DNA of 64,000 bases from Trema orientale (Eukaryota > Streptophyta > Magnoliopsida > Rosales > Cannabaceae), in assembly GCA_002914845.1 (NCBI GenBank), contig JXTC01000155.1, positions 421,136 through 485,135 of the forward strand, written 5' to 3'. The notes under the pieces are model-generated. The model made no database searches and was not told where the DNA came from. It was given only the letters and a program-made list of their open reading frames with translations. The translations under genes were made by a program, and so were the position numbers. This document shows positions 59,369-64,000 of this stretch, in pieces (within the stretch, counting starts at the first letter, position 1; each line of letters opens with the position of its first letter).

Positions 59369-62050
59369 AAGTTAAGAAAATCTACATCCTTTTCCTCAAA
59401 AAATAAAAATAAAAAGATTTCAAAGATGTTATCAATTATTAGTTGATTTGGTAATATCAATTAAATATTAAATAAAAATCCCCCTTAAAAATGGCCATAT
59501 AGATTTATGGAAAAGGAAAACCTCCCATTATGTGACTCACCAATTAAAAAAAAAGGGACATATAATAGATTTTGAGCTTTAAAATTGTCAATTTCTAATA
59601 AAAAATGAGCCTGCAACTTCCACTTATATAGTGCCAGCTTTCGCAGACCTAGAAGAGCCGGTCAATTAATGTTTTTAGACTTTTAAAGATAATTCAATTA
59701 GAAATTATTAAAATTTCTCTTGATCATTAACCCCTACTTCTATATTTGATATCTTTCCTTTTCAATCGGATAGAAAAAGAAAACGTAGGCATAAATTTCC
59801 AGCAAAAAAAGAAAAAAAAATTGTCAACATAAAGTTCAAATCAGTGCTTCCTCTAATTTAGGCATGTGGTTTAATTTGTCTATAGAAATGGGACAATGCT
59901 TTAGCCTTTTTTTAAAGCTTTTTTTTCTTTTTCTTTTTTTTTTTAAGGACTATAATTCTCACTTTGAAATTTCAACAATTTTGATTCTGTGAGATGCTTA
60001 TCTAAGTAGTTTGGCAGTACCCTTGTTATATTAAAGTATATGGTCAGTGATCATGACCAGTTACTCATCTAGTGCATGGTATGGTTATGCATTGCTATTA
60101 ATCGTCATAATATCACCTTGAACAAAAATATAAGGGTATTAAATTTTCGTGGCTGCACAAATTTGCATAGAAAATAGGATTAAAAGCGAGTTTAGTATTG
60201 GTGTGCTGTAACAAGAAGTAGCGTGATGAAAAATGCATAAGTATTTGGTAATTTTAAAGTAATATATACAATCATTTGATAAAGTATAGATTATGTATAT
60301 ATATTGTATATATATATTGTAGGATGAAATTTTAAGAAATATGTATTATGACAATAGAGTTAGCTTTTTAAAAGCAACTTTTACTATGTTTCTCAAATTC
60401 TGTTTAAAATAGCAGTTACACATAAGCTTTTAAAATCTACTGACTAAAAGAGAAACTTATAACCAAAGTCCAAACGTCTTCCCCCCCTCCCCCCTCCCTT
60501 TATTTTTTGTCTAACTACTTTTAAAAGCTAAAAGCAACAACTAGAATAAGATAAAGAATAATGTTAAATATCTCAAAATTTGTACATTTTTAATAACAAC
60601 ACATGCGGTATATGAATTATCATCATTTAATTAGTGAATATGATTAATTTATTTGTATTTATGTCATATATGTTGGTATTAAAAATTTAGTAACAATTTT
60701 AGTACAACTAACATCATTCATAAGATAAATTAATGAAGCAGAGATTCTTGAACTAGTCCAAAGACTCCAAACCTTGAACAAGACTACACTTATAAACAAT
60801 TTTTGTTTTTCTGTAACACTGAAACTGTTCAATTAAACTTGAGAACCATCAATTTCTCAAGGCCGAAGTGTCACTGATACTCATAACTATCCACAACCTC
60901 ATAACGCAGTTTTAATAAGTTCACTACTTTTCCTTCAATTGTTTCTTTAAAAAAAAAAAGAAAGAAAGAAAGACAGACCTCTAATCATTAATCTATTTTT
61001 TTCAACATCGATCGATTATCTGATACAAATTGGAGCATATTCGATAAAATATTATCATGTTAATGCTGACTAATTGTAGCTTAATCATTTTCACTTTCTT
61101 AATTTTCTACCAAAATGTGGCTATATTTTTCTATTCAGTTGTAAAAGTACTAACATACTATTTAGGATATTTTTTTATTTGAACGTGTTACACGAAAACT
61201 TTTTAGAATAACATAGATATATATTATGAATAATATTGCTCTTTTTTTTTTTTTCAAATTTCAAGTTGGAGAACCAATCTTTTACTTATAAGAGAAAACA
61301 AAAACATACCTGTATTTTTTATTTCTTTCCTTCCCTTTTTTGCGGCTTGAGTCGTCGTGCGAGTCATAAGATAAGTACAAAACAAAAAAAATACAAAAGG
61401 GGATGGAGAGTTTTATTCAAAGGCCTTTCTTTTGATTTGTCGAAATGCGGTCATGAGAGTTTGCTATACTTGCTTGAGTCAACAAAGATGGGCTGATCTA
61501 TCAAAATCTAACTTTGGCCAATTGAGCTTTTTCAAACACACATATTGAGGGACATCATACTTTTTTTTCACCGCATTCCCTTCACTAGCTACTTTCAATT
61601 ATTATCGTATACGAAACATTTTTTTAAAATTATTTTCGCCTCGCTTTTTGTTTGTTTTTGTGAAAATTAAAGAAAAAAAGAAATATTTAATTAGTTTTTT
61701 ATTTTTCATTTTAAAAAAAAAAGAAATAAAAAAGAAATAAGAAAAGATATGTGATTGTGATTTGTGATCGATGAGTATGTAATATTATATCGATACAATA
61801 ATAATTAAGGACATGGTTTAATGGTTCAATTTTTGTGTGTATTACTTGGAAAATAAATAATCGCAAATATTTAAACAAAACGTTAAATATTTGAGTTGGA
61901 GAAAGTAACATACGTTCTATAGAAATGATTAACAATGGGAATGTTTATTAATTGGTAATAGAGAACAAATGGAGCAAGGAAAGGAAAATATTTTCTTTTC
62001 ATGTGTTTATATAAAAAGAAGGACCGAATGAGGAAAGGAATGCTAATCTT
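59369..62050. other. AT-rich non-coding DNA
   Basis: Nothing recognisable beyond low-complexity runs: a C-rich run at 60481-60498, GAAA repeats at 60955-60975 and TATATA runs near 60296-60320. The small frames at 61236 and 61711 have no domain. Confidence 0.55.
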
Positions 62051-62053
62051 TTC

Positions 62054-64000
62054 CATTACCACAAAAAAAGGACTTTCAATGACAAATTATTAATGACAGT
62101 TAAAGTAGAACTACCATTAATAGTCAATTTTAATTTTTCTACTAGAACTACTGAGCTTTTGAACTTTTAATGGCGGTTACATCAGAACCTCCGTTAATGC
62201 TCAAATTTTAACTTTTCTGGTGATTCTGATACAATTTCTATTAAAAGTTTAAAATCTTTTAGACCATAAACAGCAGAATTGCCATTAATACTCAAATTTA
62301 ACTTTTTACGGTAGTTCTGGTACAATTGCTGTTAAAAGTTATATAAATGAAGGACGAGACTAGCTCGACCCTCATTCTCTTTCTTCTCTCCAGTCAAGAG
62401 CTTATCCACCACCCTCAACTTCTTCTTTCTCATCCACAACCATCCTCATTCTAGCAATTTTGACCGCTAAAATCACTCTCATTTGGTTCAAATCACTCCA
62501 TCCGACTTGGGTAAGCTTTATATACTTATAATTTTTAAGATTAGTTAGTAGTTAGTAATTATTTATGCTCTGAAAAAGTTTAGATCATTTTTGTTTCTTC
62601 TTTTGTTGATATAGGTTTCAATTTGAATGGGTAGACTAATTATTTTGGGCTCATGGATCATCACTTATATACCCATGATCTTCCCAAAGCATACCTGACG
62701 TAGGTGGGGCATTACAATCTCCCCCCGTTAAGGGCCTAGCGTCCTCGCTAGGGGGTCCACATTCAATAACCCACATATAACCCCTATGGGTGTAGCCCAC
62801 ATATAACTCCTATAGGCGGAGTCCACACTAACCACGATTCTAGCCCGTGGCAGCCTTCCAAGGCCCACACAAGTATGGACTGAGTCGGCTTTGATACCAA
62901 ATATAACACCAATGGACCTCACCCAAAAGTACTAACTTGAAGGTACTTTTTGGGCTCATAGACCATCACTTAAATACACATGATCTTTCCAGAGCATACC
63001 CGATGTGGGAATTAGGCGTTATAAATTTTGGGCTCAATTTTGGAGTATTGAAGTATTTTTACTCAATTTGAGGTATTTTCTTTACTAATTTTAATTAATC
63101 TGAAAAAAGTTATTTTTAGAAATTAAATCTTGAGAGTGCATATTATTTGATGATTTTATATTGTTTTGATAATGGATATTAGCAATTATAGCTTGTTAGT
63201 TTAACCATATTACTATGAATTAATTAGTATTATGTGACTTTACAATATGTGTACTTAGTATTTTTATTGACTTAAAATTATTAATCTATTAACTTTAGAA
63301 TAATCAAAAGTTTGTACTATATATGAATTTAGTTGATTTTAGAGGTTCATAATGATAAAATAGTAATACTTTGAGTTGGAATCGAAAGATTAGATTAGTG
63401 ATATGCACCCTTATCTTTCTAGTGTTAAAAATGATAGTCAGTCATGTGATCTTACATATTATTTCCATGTGGTAAGTAACAAAGTGCTATTACTAGCTCC
63501 GTATAATATTGGGTAAATATTCTTTTTCTTTGATGCTAAATTGTTGTATGGTTGAGTTTCTATAAATTTTATTTAATTTATGTTTGGTCTTTTGTAGGTA
63601 ACATTAGATTTTAATGGTGAGTAACATGTCTCAAAAAATACTTATTTTCTTGCATCCACTTGGACAATCACCGGATACTATGAATCTCTTAACATGGCTA
63701 GTATAATGTAGAGTATAATATATAGAACATATATTTATTTATTTGATCCACTAGTTTTTATAACACATGTTTTCGTTTAGTGCATTCAAAACATTTCATA
63801 CGAACATGGAAAGAAGGGGAAAAGAAGATAGTCCAACTTAGTATCATATTAAGATATGAGATATAGCTTGTTCGTATAGGATATCTTTATTTATCTTTCA
63901 TCTTTATGTATTTTAATTATAGTTATATTATAATTATAGTGTCCATCTTAACTTCATTATATGGAATACGGTGTTTTATATTAGAGTGTATATCGATTCG
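62054..64000 (+). mobile_element. Probable CACTA transposon end, continuing beyond the window
   Basis: CATTACCACAAAAAAAGG at 62054 is a degenerate match to the CACTACAAGAAAA terminus. It is followed by 280 bases with a motif (A/G)AAC(T/C)(A/C)CC(A/G)TTAATAGTCAA(A)TTTTAACTTTT repeated three to four times in both orientations, as in CACTA subterminal repeats. Next is a leader-like CT-rich stretch (62375-62510) ending CGACTTGGGTAAGC, which could be a first exon with a donor site. No coding sequence is recognised up to the right edge; this is a tentative call. Confidence 0.45.
62643..63023 (+). repeat. Dispersed repeat with duplicated 75-base ends
   Basis: TTTTGGGCTCATGGATCATC with CCCATGATCTTCCCAAAGCA and TACCTGACGTAGGTGGG (62643-62716) recurs at 62947-63023 at roughly 80% identity. 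Between them are CCCCCCGTTAAGGGCCTAGC and GTCCTCGCTAGG, and TTGATACCAAATATAACACC with ATGGACCTCACCCAAAAG. The phrases GATACCAAATATAACACC and GATGTGGGA..TAGGCGTTATA are widespread in plant genomes as a non-coding repeat. I cannot assign its class. Confidence 0.6.

Noticed and set aside
60481-60498. Run of C as a possible quadruplex
   Set aside because: Only one or two C runs are present, so a stable four-strand structure is not supported.

Overview
This window is nuclear DNA from a flowering plant, most likely a eudicot. It is very AT-rich between genes, the genes have introns, and it is packed with plant-type mobile elements: Copia, Ty3/Gypsy Tat, CACTA, hAT, Mutator-like MITEs, an L1 LINE and tRNA-derived SINEs. 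I cannot name the species. There is one assembly gap (12643-12685) and three single ambiguous bases (23120, 27678, 35905).

The host genes are remnants of a tandem array of polyol/monosaccharide transporter (PLT) genes, all on the minus strand. PLT-C (55429-57585) is complete: three exons joining to a 534-residue sugar porter of the major facilitator superfamily. PLT-B (27874-35705) keeps the same exon pattern, with an exon 2 of exactly the same length, but exon 3 has several frame breaks and intron 1 has grown to over 5 kb. PLT-A (65-227) shows only its first exon, and the rest lies beyond the left edge. All three keep a similar TATA region upstream of the start codon. The only other host-like coding remnants are a decayed SERK/BAK1-type kinase fragment (10878-11260) and a short RNase H-like reading frame (59054-59365).

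Layout: 0-0.4 kb PLT-A exon 1 and promoter; 2.4-4.8 kb a long solo-LTR-like repeat; 5.7-7.9 kb two hAT elements around a Mutator-like MITE; 8.7-9.4 kb an L1 remnant; 10.3-17.2 kb a decayed CACTA element that holds the SERK fragment and is split by a Copia element (11815-16737); 18.3-18.9 kb a Copia LTR remnant; 18.9-19.7 kb a G-poor tandem repeat; 19.9-22.0 kb a second long LTR-like copy; 24 kb a MITE; 26.4 kb a SINE; 27.5 kb a GC-rich hAT; 27.9-35.7 kb PLT-B, whose intron 1 holds a third LTR-like copy; 36.5-37.7 kb a second CACTA gene fragment; 37.8-44 kb a Ty3/Gypsy Tat remnant with an antisense plant-mobile-domain reading frame; 45.0-46.3 kb a minisatellite; 47-54 kb MITEs, a Mutator-like MITE, a Tip100-like hAT and a SINE; 55.4-57.8 kb PLT-C with its promoter; 59-64 kb mostly non-coding, with a probable CACTA end at 62.05 kb.

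PLT-C is the only gene here I expect to make a working protein. Its family moves polyols and hexoses across the plasma membrane with protons. I see no convincing tRNA, rRNA, miRNA or CRISPR feature. All homology calls come from reading the sequence and recalling family motifs, with no database search.
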